From: Didymella arachidicola
Lineage: Eukaryota; Ascomycota; Dothideomycetes; Pleosporales; Didymellaceae
Reading direction: 5' to 3'
Length of the DNA: 64,000 bases
Assembly: GCA_016630955.3 (NCBI GenBank)
Contig: CM049985.1
Span: 1,984,001 to 2,048,000, forward strand
This document shows positions 1 through 9,927 of the stretch, in pieces. Every line of letters begins with the position of its first letter. Position 1 is the stretch's first letter. The notes below the pieces were generated by a model, which was given only the letters and a program-made list of their open reading frames with translations, searched no databases and had not been told where the DNA came from. Position numbers and translations under genes: made by a program.

Positions 1-1336
1 TCTTGACCGTGGAGTTGAACTCATCGACAGTGCCAAAGTAGGCACCGCTCAAACTGAACGTGCCGTAGTTGTCGATGTAAACACCAAACGAAATCTTGTT
101 GTCAACGACAGAGGCGTTCTTGGCGAACTCCTGAAGATGAAGCCAAGCGCTGGTGAAGACAGACTTGTTGGCGTACATGTTGCTGAACGGGAAGGCAAAG
201 TAGGTAATGCTGGAAGGAGCAGCCTGTGTCTGGAGGTAGAAGTTGGTGACTATGCCGAGCGAGTCAGCAGCACCCCGGATGCCCCAGAAGACATCAGAGT
301 TCTCGGTCGCGGAGGCCTTGATGAGAGAGCCGTCGGCGAGGACAACGTCAGCGGCAACAATCTGATCCATTGCAAGGCCCCAGTGACGAGAGGTGTGTCC
401 GTAACCACCGTGGGTAAAGTGTCCACCAATACCAACGCCAGGGCAGGTCCCGTGCGGGAGTGCCTTCTGGCCCTGTGTGTAGATACCATCAGCAAGATTG
501 CCGAGACGAACACCTCCGCCTACCTTGGCGATACCAGTGCTCGCGTCGAGTTCAACCTTCTGAAAAGGCTGAAGACTGATCATCATCGCGCCGTCTTTGC
601 CACCAGAGCTGAAGCTTGCGTACGAGTGACCGCCGGACTTGGCCTGGACCTTGATGCCGTTCTGGCCGGCACAAACGACTGCATCCTGGACGTTCTGCTG
701 GGTCTCGGGAAGGACGACGACGGAAGGCTTATACGGAAGAGCAAGGTTGTAAGGCTCAATGAGCTCGGCGTAGTCGCTATCTGAGGTCATCTTGTAGGGG
801 ACATTTTTGCCGTTCAAGCACTGGAGAACGCCGCTAGTTGCCGAAGGAGTCGCAGATGCGGATGCTGTGCCTGGGGAGTTGTTAGTACCACAATTTCCAA
901 ACCCTGCTTGACATGTGCTTCCGCAGTAATCTGTCGTCGAACCACACCACCCAGAGCCGCTACAACAGTCGCCGAAAGAGCTGCCGAAGCAAATTGCTCC
1001 GCCGTTGTTGGGACCACAGGTGGCGTCGGTGGAGATCTTCTGGGTAGGTTTTGAGGATGGAGTTGCAGACGTACGTGTTGATGTTGAAGCCGGCTTTGTT
1101 GAAGATTGGAGTGTTGTCGGTGTGCTGCCGCTGCAGGTACCGAACGCAGAGTTGCAGCCAGCTTTGCAATGAGCGTCCGACGTTCCACACCAGCCGTACT
1201 GGGAGCAGCAGTCGCCGAACTCACTACCTTGACAGGTATACTTGTTGGTTCCTCCACACGAGCCGTCTGTAGAGACCGCAGCGCTGGCCAAGCTCGCGGA
1301 GAGCAGACCCGCTGTAAGGGAGTAGATGAACTTCAT
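1..1336 (-). CDS. Secreted CBM18 + FAD-linked AA7 oxidase (glucooligosaccharide-oxidase type), 3' end cut by window
   Basis: One open frame runs from the ATG at 1336 down to base 1 and leaves the window, giving about 445 residues of the N-terminal part. Residues 1-19 form a signal peptide. Two chitin-binding type-1 modules follow (about 26-68 and 106-149), each with the Cys/Gly pattern GDCCS..GWCG, joined by Ser/Thr-rich linkers. From about 200 comes a PCMH-type FAD domain. His237 in SGGHSYASF and Cys298 in PHGTCPGVGIGGH match the two residues to which FAD is covalently bound in glucooligosaccharide oxidases. Family knowledge: AA7 enzymes oxidise the reducing end of oligosaccharides and release H2O2 outside the cell; the CBM18 modules would bind chitin or GlcNAc polymers. 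The substrate is inference. No intron is needed in the visible part. Confidence 0.93.
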   Translation of the reverse strand, partial: MKFIYSLTAGLLSASLASAAVSTDGSCGGTNKYTCQGSEFGDCCSQYGWCGTSDAHCKAGCNSAFGTCSGSTPTTLQSSTKPASTSTRTSATPSSKPTQKISTDATCGPNNGGAICFGSSFGDCCSGSGWCGSTTDYCGSTCQAGFGNCGTNNSPGTASASATPSATSGVLQCLNGKNVPYKMTSDSDYAELIEPYNLALPYKPSVVVLPETQQNVQDAVVCAGQNGIKVQAKSGGHSYASFSSGGKDGAMMISLQPFQKVELDASTGIAKVGGGVRLGNLADGIYTQGQKALPHGTCPGVGIGGHFTHGGYGHTSRHWGLAMDQIVAADVVLADGSLIKASATENSDVFWGIRGAADSLGIVTNFYLQTQAAPSSITYFAFPFSNMYANKSVFTSAWLHLQEFAKNASVVDNKISFGVYIDNYGTFSLSGAYFGTVDEFNSTVK

Positions 1337-1890
1337 TGCGTCAACTTAAGCACACGTCGGCTAGGCGGGGTTGATTTAAGTTAAGATACAGTCACGCAAA
1401 CGAAAGGCCGTGACAGAGAGTGAGCCCTTCACCTAGCGGGCGTGATCGATGTTTAAGTATCGCGCACTTTTCGCCCCGTACCTGCATACACTCTCCTAAA
1501 CATAACTCGGCACTTGCCCATGCGCCCAGGTAATGTCGCTTTTTCATATCGCGTCCCTGCGTCGATCTCTCTGTTGACTGCCTGTTCGGTCCTAATACGA
1601 GCTGAGGGGTACCGCAACCCCACAGTCAGCACGAGTTGCACGAGGATTTGATGGAAGGCTGACAATCTGGGTGCTACAAGACACGCCACTTCTCTTCGGT
1701 GTCCACGATGTTGCATTTGGGCGGTGCCTGAACCGCAGTTTAGCTGCTGCCATAGGTAGGCGCGCTATTGATAGTTCTGCCTGCGGAGCAGATGACGATA
1801 CACCCCGTCTTTCTCCGACGTGACTGCGCTTGGAATAAAAGACGACCTTGTCTTGGCGGCCAGCAACATGACTTAACAAAATTGCTCATG

Positions 1891-1970
1891 CACCACCTAG
1901 ACAAAAAAAGTCGGACACTTTTAATGAGGTCAGCGGCCAAAGGTGTCCGATATTTTTTGTCCAGGTGGTG
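1891..1970 (+). repeat. 80 bp imperfect palindrome, copy 1
   Basis: Begins CACCACCTAGACAAAAAAAG and ends with the near-complement ...TTTTTTGTCCAGGTGGTG. The arms are about 30 bp with a spacer of about 20 bp, so the unit can fold as a hairpin. Its reverse complement is almost identical to the unit at 2082-2161; the difference is concentrated in the spacer. It resembles the terminal repeats of a very small non-autonomous DNA element, but no transposase in this window shares the sequence. Confidence 0.85.
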
Positions 1971-2081
1971 GACTCCTGATGGCTTCTGAATGTGCATGCT
2001 TAGCGAAGCTTGAGCCTCTTATTACAGGACCGAGTCATCGTAATTCGCCTAGAAAGGCGTGTTTGACCCGCAGCAAACATG

Positions 2082-2161
2082 CACCACCTGGACAAAAAAT
2101 ATCGGACACTTTTGGCCGCTGAGTTTATCAAAAGTGTCTGACTTTTTTTGTCTAGGTGGTG
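2082..2161 (-). repeat. 80 bp imperfect palindrome, copy 2, inverted relative to copy 1
   Basis: Begins CACCACCTGGACAAAAAATA and ends ...TTTTTTTGTCTAGGTGGTG. It has the same length as copy 1 and is inverted with respect to it, 111 bp away. The two copies therefore form a higher-order palindrome spanning 1891-2161. The right arm (about 29 bp) is flanked on both sides by the 11 bp direct repeat TGAGTTTATCA (2129-2139 and 2169-adjacent sequence starting at 2160). Confidence 0.85.
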
Positions 2162-2592
2162 AGTTTATCACTAAGAACACCGCCACTCAGCGCATTCTTC
2201 TTTGGTCTGCTCCATGTAGGGCTTCAGCTGGGTCACCGGTGCGAGTTTCTGTGGAGATGGCTGGTCCTCAGTGGATGGACGTGGCTGGCCTAAAAAGCAG
2301 TGACCTGCGATCATCCCAGCCCAGGATGGAGCTGCGAGTGCTATTTTTAGCATGATGTCAGCGTCTGGTTCGCGATTCTTTGCATGCAATATTAGGCTGG
2401 TAACACAGACTGGTACTTCATGCAGGTGACAACAAAGAGCTTGTGTCATGCTGGAGCATCGACTCCAACGTAGTATTCATTATTCGTCGCATTGCCGTAT
2501 GCTGCCAATATTATGTACCGGGGAGAAGTCCATCTCCCAAATCATGTGCCTATATCTGGCTGACATGTTGTTAACAACATAAAAATCGCACT

Positions 2593-4857
2593 TTACGGGT
2601 GCATGAAGCCATCTCCAGTCATGTGGCAGTTGGTCTCCAAGCCAAAGCTCTTCTCCAAAGCTTCTAGTTTCTTGACAGCAACGGCCTGGGAAACGTGGAC
2701 GCGGCGAGGCTTGAGGGAAGTGGTGGCTTCAGAGCTGCTGCGCTTCTGTCCGTAGTTCCCGCCAGCCACGCACTTACCGCTCTGGCCCCATTGAGCGTCG
2801 GCAGCTGCCTTCCATAGGGCTGTAATGTCGACGGTCATCTCTGGTGTATAGTACAAGCGGCAGTCGGCCTCTTCGTAAACAAACTGCAGAGCGACGCCGG
2901 ATGTGTCGTTCTGGGGCAGACCATCGCGGACGTTGACACCTGGGGCGCTAGCGGCTCGGTAGAAGGGCAGGTCGTTGTTGAATCCAGCGAGAACAGTGTC
3001 CTTCATCGCGGGGTTCCACTGCATAGAGTACTGTGCGGCCTGCTGAATGTAGCCGAATTGGTAGTTGTTCACGCCCTTGACTCCACCAATAGCCTGGATG
3101 GCATCCTTGTTGCTACGGCCTCCCATAGCGATAGTCTTGACGCCAGCCTGCTTAGTGAGGAATTCGCTAAAGATGGTGCAGGTTGAAGCGCAGTAGCCAT
3201 CCGTAACAATGACGATGTTCTCAGGCTGGAACTTAGGCGGTCCAGAGATGTTGGCGAGAGGGCCATATCCGGAAACGTAAATTCCACCGGAACTAACATT
3301 GACATAGTAGTCAGAGAGATTCCAGCGTGCGACTGTCGTGTAATTGTCTCCGTTGATATCGTGAGGACCAAACTTCTCTGCCCAAGAGGTGAATGGCTTG
3401 CCATCTGCAGTCATATCCGTGTGGTAATCAAAGTATGATGATTGTGCCGTCGTCAAAGAACTGTTGGATCCACGGGGAGCGAGGGATGCGCGCTTGCTGA
3501 AGGTCTGTCCGATAAGATCAGCTGCCTCGGTGGCACGGTAACGGTTGGCGCCGTATGGGTCGTAGTCAGGGAAGAGCTGCTTGAACAAGTCGTAGCCCTG
3601 CAGGATGGTACCACCTCCGTTGGCTTGGAGATCGAGGATGAGCTTGGTCTTTCCATCGGCAAGGGCCTTTGCAAGGAATTCTTGTGACGTGGCCTGGAAG
3701 GCTTTCTGAGCGACTGAAGTACCAACAAAGTTGGGGATTGACAGGACAGCAATATCTTTGTATTGGTCTCCGTCAACGTAGAAACCATTGATCAGATTGA
3801 GCGGACCGATGGAGACAGGATCAGGGTAGCCAGGTCCGGTAGACTTAGACGTAGCTGCTGTCGAGATGCTCTCCGATTCTGCCACTGCGCCAGCCGCGCT
3901 ACCGTAAGTGAACCACTCCTTGGCGAGTGTCTCGCCACTGTTCACGTTCCTAAAGTTGTATCGTACACGAGCATAGTTCTCGATCGTACGCTCAGTACCG
4001 TTGGCGAAAGTGAAGGTGGTGGTTGCTCCTGGGTAGACGTAACGACCACGGCCGCCGCCAGTGAACATGCCGGTACCACTTCCGGAGTCGCCAAGTCCAA
4101 TTTGTGCAAGTTCGTAAAAGACGTTGTTGTAGAGGGCGTCACGATCCTGGAGAGAACCAAACTGGCTGAGGGTTTCCAAGAATTCAGTCGCTTCAGATCC
4201 ATCAATCTTGACGACCGCTGAGGGGGTGTACGAGATATTCTTGTACTGTAAACCAAGAACATCCTCGAAAGCAAAGACAGCTGGGAGCTGCTCACCATCT
4301 TCAGAGACCGAGACAAGAGGCACGTTGCGACCCCATTGGAATATACCGCCAACAGAATCAGGAACGTAGGAGAAGTGACCGTCGTGAGCACTCTGGATCA
4401 AGGTGTAGAGCGCCCACCCAAAGGCGTATTCGTTGGTGAACTTTCCTGCGTCGATGTCGCTGGTGAGCTGGTTGAGACCACCCAAGATATCGACTGCAGG
4501 CTGTACCTTCTCGACGTACTCCGCAGGTGGATCCTTCAGGACGGTGAGGGTGCTCTGCCACTCCATGTAAGGCTTGAGGGACCCGATGAGAAGCTTGGCG
4601 GAGGTGGCGTTGAGTGGTACACTGTCGATGCAGTCCCAGGCAATGCCAGCAGGGACAACCTGTTTGGTGACTGTTGTACCATTCCCGTACATGGCTTGTG
4701 AGACTTGGGCACATGCTGGGCTTGACGAGTTGTTAGCCTGTCGAGCCTGGATGTGAGGTTGCGCCTGAGGAAGCGAGCGTGGTTGGGCCGGAGCCACGGG
4801 TGTAGACTGAACGAGCGACGTAAAGCCCGTGAGGGCGAGAAGGGCGAAAGTCTGCAT
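2593..4857 (-). CDS. Secreted S41-family serine peptidase (CPAF/UstP-like), 754 aa
   Basis: Single exon from the ATG at 4857. Residues 1-18 are a signal peptide followed by a Pro/Gln-rich segment. The N-terminal half contains a Cys pair and the AHDGHF segment near 158. The S41 fold runs from about 365 to 570, with LILDLQANGGG at 406-415 and VTDGYCASTC at 551-560, where Ser558 is the probable nucleophile. There are several N-glycosylation sequons. Known members: fungal S41 proteins of this size include UstP/PhomP of ribosomally made cyclic-peptide pathways, but most homologues lie outside such clusters. No repeat-containing precursor, DUF3328 oxidase or other pathway gene is nearby, so a general secreted peptidase is more likely. 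Residue assignment is by motif only. Confidence 0.85.
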   Translation of the reverse strand: MQTFALLALTGFTSLVQSTPVAPAQPRSLPQAQPHIQARQANNSSSPACAQVSQAMYGNGTTVTKQVVPAGIAWDCIDSVPLNATSAKLLIGSLKPYMEWQSTLTVLKDPPAEYVEKVQPAVDILGGLNQLTSDIDAGKFTNEYAFGWALYTLIQSAHDGHFSYVPDSVGGIFQWGRNVPLVSVSEDGEQLPAVFAFEDVLGLQYKNISYTPSAVVKIDGSEATEFLETLSQFGSLQDRDALYNNVFYELAQIGLGDSGSGTGMFTGGGRGRYVYPGATTTFTFANGTERTIENYARVRYNFRNVNSGETLAKEWFTYGSAAGAVAESESISTAATSKSTGPGYPDPVSIGPLNLINGFYVDGDQYKDIAVLSIPNFVGTSVAQKAFQATSQEFLAKALADGKTKLILDLQANGGGTILQGYDLFKQLFPDYDPYGANRYRATEAADLIGQTFSKRASLAPRGSNSSLTTAQSSYFDYHTDMTADGKPFTSWAEKFGPHDINGDNYTTVARWNLSDYYVNVSSGGIYVSGYGPLANISGPPKFQPENIVIVTDGYCASTCTIFSEFLTKQAGVKTIAMGGRSNKDAIQAIGGVKGVNNYQFGYIQQAAQYSMQWNPAMKDTVLAGFNNDLPFYRAASAPGVNVRDGLPQNDTSGVALQFVYEEADCRLYYTPEMTVDITALWKAAADAQWGQSGKCVAGGNYGQKRSSSEATTSLKPRRVHVSQAVAVKKLEALEKSFGLETNCHMTGDGFMHP

Positions 4858-7414
4858 GATGCAGCTGGCAAACGATGGCGACAGGCTTAAGAAGGGACCG
4901 CAGCGTAGAAGGGATAGCGGATCAGAGATCCTGAGCGACTGTGAGCGTTGCAGCCGAAAAGAAAAAGAGTGGTTTCAGCTAGCAGCTGGCGAAAAGAGTG
5001 TGGTGTGGTGGTGGGATGGTTTGCTCGGTACCGGTGACCTTTAAGGATTGAGCAGGAAGGAGCAAACGTGAAGGTCACGTGTGCGCGTTCTATGGTAAGT
5101 ATGCTAGCCCGATAGTTCCAACTCTCTTCACTTGCTAGGTGACGCTCACTCTAAGCGGCGATACTGGACTCGGCAAATCGGCCACGAACGATTGGGGTTG
5201 TAGTGATGAATGGAAGCCTATCGTGCGACGGGTGTAGAGCCTTTTTCAATCTTTGGACAACAGACACTAGAAATTATGAGACTGGATGGAGTGACAAGCG
5301 TGACGCAACAAGGAACAGACCGAGTACAAATACTGGCACCAGCAAACCATGGAGTGGCTTGCGCACCGCTTCGACAATCCCCATCCTACGGGCGACAGTG
5401 CTCACACTAGGAACGTCAGGCCAGGCACAAACGTGCACTTGAGTCGGTGACACGAATCACATCCTTCACTCGCCCACATAGAGGTACCGGAGTGGATCTC
5501 TCCAGCCCCAGGAAGTGGCCGTTTGGTAGAGACGCACACCGGTAGGCTTTCGTCTGGACATCAGTCTTATGCAGGTGAAAACTCAACGACGACGCGACTG
5601 GAGACGGCGCGCCGCTGGAAACCCCGCCAACAGAGACACACGAGGTTTTGTACCATGATTGTAAGTCTCTGCCCTGTGGCAGGCCGAGAGCTCACAGTGA
5701 TTCCCAATACGGATACTCGCTTGCCGTGGCGTTGGAAGTGCGGGATTGATGGGTGGTCAAAGACGCTCGAAATTGGAAGGGCGAGTGATTGCCAAGACGT
5801 CGCGTGTTTCAACATGAGCTTGCTCGCAGATCCTCCCTGCCACCGACGCCTCTGCTCCACACTCAACCAACATGCATGCACGACCAGCTCGACCGTGGCT
5901 CAACAGCCCATTTCTGTTCGACGGTGTGTGGCCGAGGACCCTTGATCGCGCGGAGCACCGTAGTTCTTGCGGGTGAAATCCGGACGTAACTTGACCTGGC
6001 AAACTGCGCAACAATGATCTTGTACGATAGCAATCATCCTTTCATATGCGCATTCATCCGGACCCGTATTTCGAGCACGACTGTGATTGCGATGTTCTCC
6101 TGACATGCACCACAACCATCGTCACCGTGCATTTACCAGCCTCGCCGACTCCACTGTTTGCCGCGCGAGGCCGTCAACGCGAGTCACGACTGAACTTTTG
6201 AAGCCGACATCCGCATGAGTGGCTGGAGCCTTACTGTGCGTCCGCCACACTGCAGACAAGTCTTGGAGGTCCCGCTGAATCGGATCCGTTCCTTGCGTCG
6301 ACAACGAGGTCAACGAAAAGCACGACGAGAACGCCAGTCTGCGTGGTTGGGACTTGCCGCTTGTACGATGGTTACCTCACCGAGCTTTTGTATATTTCAG
6401 GCTCGCACGAGGTCGTACTACCGCGTGTTGCCGCAGGGTCCAGCCTTAGCGTGATCAAGATTATGTGTTCGACGCTCGGTGACGGTCTGCAACGGTCGAT
6501 ATTCCAGTGCACCGAGAAGCTTTGCCAGACAAGCAAGCATCACGCGCTCGCGGGATGTACAATTCAAACAATCTTAAAAGCAGAATGCTGCCTGTTGTTA
6601 CGGCAGAGAATCACACGGCAAACCACGTCCCGTTCCGTGCAAATCACATTTATTGATCACAGTTACCTGTGTGAACACGTCCTATCCACGACGTATAAGG
6701 AAACGAAGTCAACAGTATTTTGTGCTACCCTCCGTCGGCGTTCACGAAAAGCTCGAAGCTGATCGCCGCAGATGAAGCGGGTTTCGAAACCTCTCAAAGA
6801 CCATACATAGACCCGTAGTGCAGTCAGATATGAAAGTTCCGTATCCCACGATACCTCGAATCTGTTCATACGACTCATTACGTTGCGAATATCTTCTTTT
6901 GCGTTTTGACGACGGCCCTTCGGCGCAACGATGGACGGACTAAAACGTCATCAAAGTAACTATGACTGTCTATCACCCTCGCTACGTCATGCTCATTTGC
7001 GCGCATGAAAGCAAAATCAAATGCAGAAAAGATGATGTGCAGTTTTTACAAAGACTAAGCAGGTCTGTAGCAAGGCTTGTGCAATCTTCAGGAGCTTCTC
7101 GCAGTGCAGGTTTTTTTTTTGTGCAAAGCTGAAAGATGATTGAATCCGTACACATGGACGAAGGTCACACCAAAGTTTACCATGCCATCTATTCGCTGTG
7201 CGAGTACGAATGCGTCTCAATTGCATATACATATCACACGCGACTTTGCAACCTACAAACTACAGCCAATGGTCATCACGCCCTCAGAATATAGCAAGCG
7301 TCAGGGCGGTTCAAAAGTCTAGGATCGGCGTACTATTAGCTCCATGTGTCCTGCAAGCTCACATATCTACAAAGAACAGCGGGTACTCCTAGGTCCCACT
7401 GAGCTCTGCTATCA
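4858..7414. other. 2.6 kb without a supported gene
   Basis: All frames are short (at most about 140 codons) and none shows a recognisable motif, signal peptide or convincing splice partner. The stretch includes the 5' flank of the S41 gene. A T10 run occurs near 7111. I see no terminal repeats or transposase remnant. It could hold a decayed gene or an RNA gene that I cannot recognise. Confidence 0.5.
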
Positions 7415-9434
7415 TTACGCATTTGTCCCAGGTGCTAGCAGAGCCTCACCTGAACCGTCGCTCTCGCAGCTGTCTGTAGAGACTCGATCTACAGATACGA
7501 TCTGATCCACGGCAGCTATTTCGCTTTCATGTTCTAGTCGCAAGTGGCAGAACCCATGCCTTCCATCACGTATTTGAATGGTATAGTCGGCCTGACCTCC
7601 AAACTTGCGATTCCTCCCCGGATCTGTCCGAGCAGTGGCCCCATGCACGTGACGACAAGCTCCGGTAGATGGATCGAGAAACTCAACGTAATCTTTCCAT
7701 AATGGATTGATAATCCCCCGGTATAGAACAGGGTTAGAGGTCATGTTGCCATAATGCGCAGCTGCCGTGCCGGAATCGAGTCGCCAACCAGCAAATGTAA
7801 TGGTCCAGTCGTCTGCCCCAAATGTGCCCCATTTGAGCTGAAGTCGGATCGCAAACATCTCGCCTTGCTTGCTCGCGAAAACAGCAAGCATATCACGGAG
7901 CTTGGGTCCTTTGCATCGCAGCTCCAAGACATGGGTCGTGATTATACTGAGATGGGGACTGATATAGTAGTAGGACTGGAAATGACCGAGTGGTGGATAG
8001 GTGCTACTCAAAGAGAATCCCGCGTCAAAGAGTGGTTTAAGATCAATGCTGAATTTTGGGTACAAATGACGATAGATTATGCCGTCTTCTATCGTTGGAC
8101 GTGGAATGCTCTCGTATCCTATAATTAAACCGTCGACGACCGAACCATTTGTCTAGAGCAAGGGGCGCGTGCCAATACCAGTCTCTGAATTCTTGACGAA
8201 CAGGAAGCGAGCGAGTCGCCAGACATAGCGTAAGAGGTTACGACCAGTAGCTGGGTGGATTTCATTGCAGTATAAAGTTCGGGATAGCTCCCGTAGGTGG
8301 ATGGTCCTTCGAGCAGATTTTCCCTTCTGAAGTAGCATCCTCCAGAAGCCGAAGTGTGTGATTCGAATAGAAGGGCATCCTCTTGTTGTTATAAATTTTT
8401 TTGAGGTTCTTCAGCTCGTCTTGTTGAACAAGAATGCCGATACAGTGGCTCCCCTGATACTCAAGATAGTCTTCGATGATCACAAGCCATACAGAATTCT
8501 CCGGGTCTAATGGGATCATCGGCGATTCTATGTGAAGACTGTGTCCTGTGAATGTCGTATGGACCCGCGGTGCATGTCTGACGTGGCGAAGGTTGCACTG
8601 GGGCCAGTTCATGAAGGTAATCGGTGAACTAGTGAGAAGTGAGTCGTCCCCCCGATATATGATTTGATCCCAGGGCATCATGTAACCCCATGCCAGAGGA
8701 CTGATATCATCTGATCTGCTCATTGCTGCTTCCTGCAAACGTATGAAGGCCCTTTCACCCTCTCCGTATAACAAGGGCATGTTGACTTCCAATATTCCCA
8801 TAGGACAGTATGCTATATCTTCCACTCTTGTTGTAATTCGTTTACCGCCCACGATAGCTTACACACAATTGAAGTGTCGCTTATTCAATAATTTATGGGA
8901 CAATCCCGTTTCAACACCTCGAGCGGCAGACCAGTAATATGGGACAACAATTCAGCAGATGGCTCAAATTCTTTGGTATCCACGAAAGATGCCCAAGTCT
9001 TGTCAAAAAACACCAGGTGCTGGGGTGCAACCATTTCCTGCGATGTCCGGCCGCGTGTGAACCACCGGCTCGAACGAAATGACGAATCGATATCAAAAGG
9101 GTCCTCGCCATGTTCTACATCCTCTAGGCAGGCATAACATATCTCGGCTGCGCTGTACCATCGAAACATTGAGTTTATCGCTTCCGAGAGTTCTGCACTG
9201 CTGGTTTGTCGATGCAGCAAGTGTCCACCCATACGTAAGATACCTCATCTTTTAGAGCTTGTATACAGCAATTCTCAATCTTATGGTAGCCTTTTTTCTT
9301 CTTGTGGTTCTCCGTCGCGAGGTCCTGCAAGGTCACCTCCTACTCGCCCCACGTGTGAGACAGGATAGCGTAGGCTGGAATGTCAACGTCGAAGAACTGC
9401 TTCAGCTCGCGAGTCATCGCATGCAGTAGCCGCA
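7415..9434 (-). pseudogene. Broken HET-domain (vegetative incompatibility, HET-E/NWD2 type) gene
   Basis: From the ATG at 9434 the frame reads MRLLHAMTRELKQFF, then the HET core segments AILSHTWGE, YVWVDTCCID, AINSMFRWYSAAEICYACL, SRWFTRG, APQHLVFFD and TTRVEDIAYCPMGI, all in family order. The frame is broken repeatedly. A TAG at 9340-9342 interrupts HTWGE/EVTLQD. One A is missing in the A-run at about 9205-9207, just after CCIDK. A TGA follows CPINY at about 8885. A one-base shift lies near 8848, and further breaks occur near 8280 and at the TAG near 8154. The C-terminal half (7415-8150) is still largely open. HET domains trigger heterokaryon-incompatibility cell death; this copy cannot make the full protein. 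Confidence 0.88.
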
Positions 9435-9927
9435 TAGTGTTTGGATTCGACCTTATGGTACCGTCAGATGAAAGACTCATGCATTACCCGCACAAGTGGT
9501 GAGGGGAAGGTAACGAGGTATAGGTGATACCGAAGGCAGCGCGGACTGAGGGAGGAGCAAGGCTGCGGCGTCGTTGGCGGGGTCCTTCCTTCGCATGCAT
9601 CATGTGGATAGCGTAAGCTGACTGTTCGATGATAAGGTGACGGAGAATTTGCGAAAGCAGAGATGAAAGGGCGGACGGCCCAGCAGTGACGGGTGTGCGA
9701 AAGGCTTTGGGAGCATGCCCCATCGGACTGATTGAAGCTACCGCTTTAATATACTATTTTCCTCCACGGAAGCACAACAAGGCCTCCCTAGCGCCTGAAC
9801 ATGTATGCGTTGTTGAATGTGCGAAAAGTGTCTAGCCGAACAATCAACAATTGCAGCGTATTGAGAGATTCTTATCTTCAACATACGTGCACTCATTTTA
9901 AGATTCTGTAGGGATCTGGAGCGCTTA
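9435..9927. other. Intergenic, no gene seen
   Basis: Lies between the start of the HET pseudogene and the stop of pectin lyase. A 79-codon minus-strand frame at 9484-9723 has no recognisable feature. Confidence 0.5.

Larger units (their letters stand above)
1337..2592. other. Intergenic stretch carrying two 80 bp hairpin repeats
   Basis: No supported gene. It lies between the 5' end of the AA7 gene and the 3' end of the S41 gene. The only structure I can see is the pair of hairpin repeats listed separately; the small frames here have no recognisable protein features. Confidence 0.6.

Noticed and set aside
3763..4391. Overlapping frames of about 150 codons on both strands inside the S41 gene
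   Set aside because: They are shadows of the 754-codon frame, with no motif or start context of their own.
5523..6014. Overlapping frames in the 4.9-7.4 kb gap as a possible gene
   Set aside because: No motif, no signal peptide, no consistent splice partners; length is within chance expectation.
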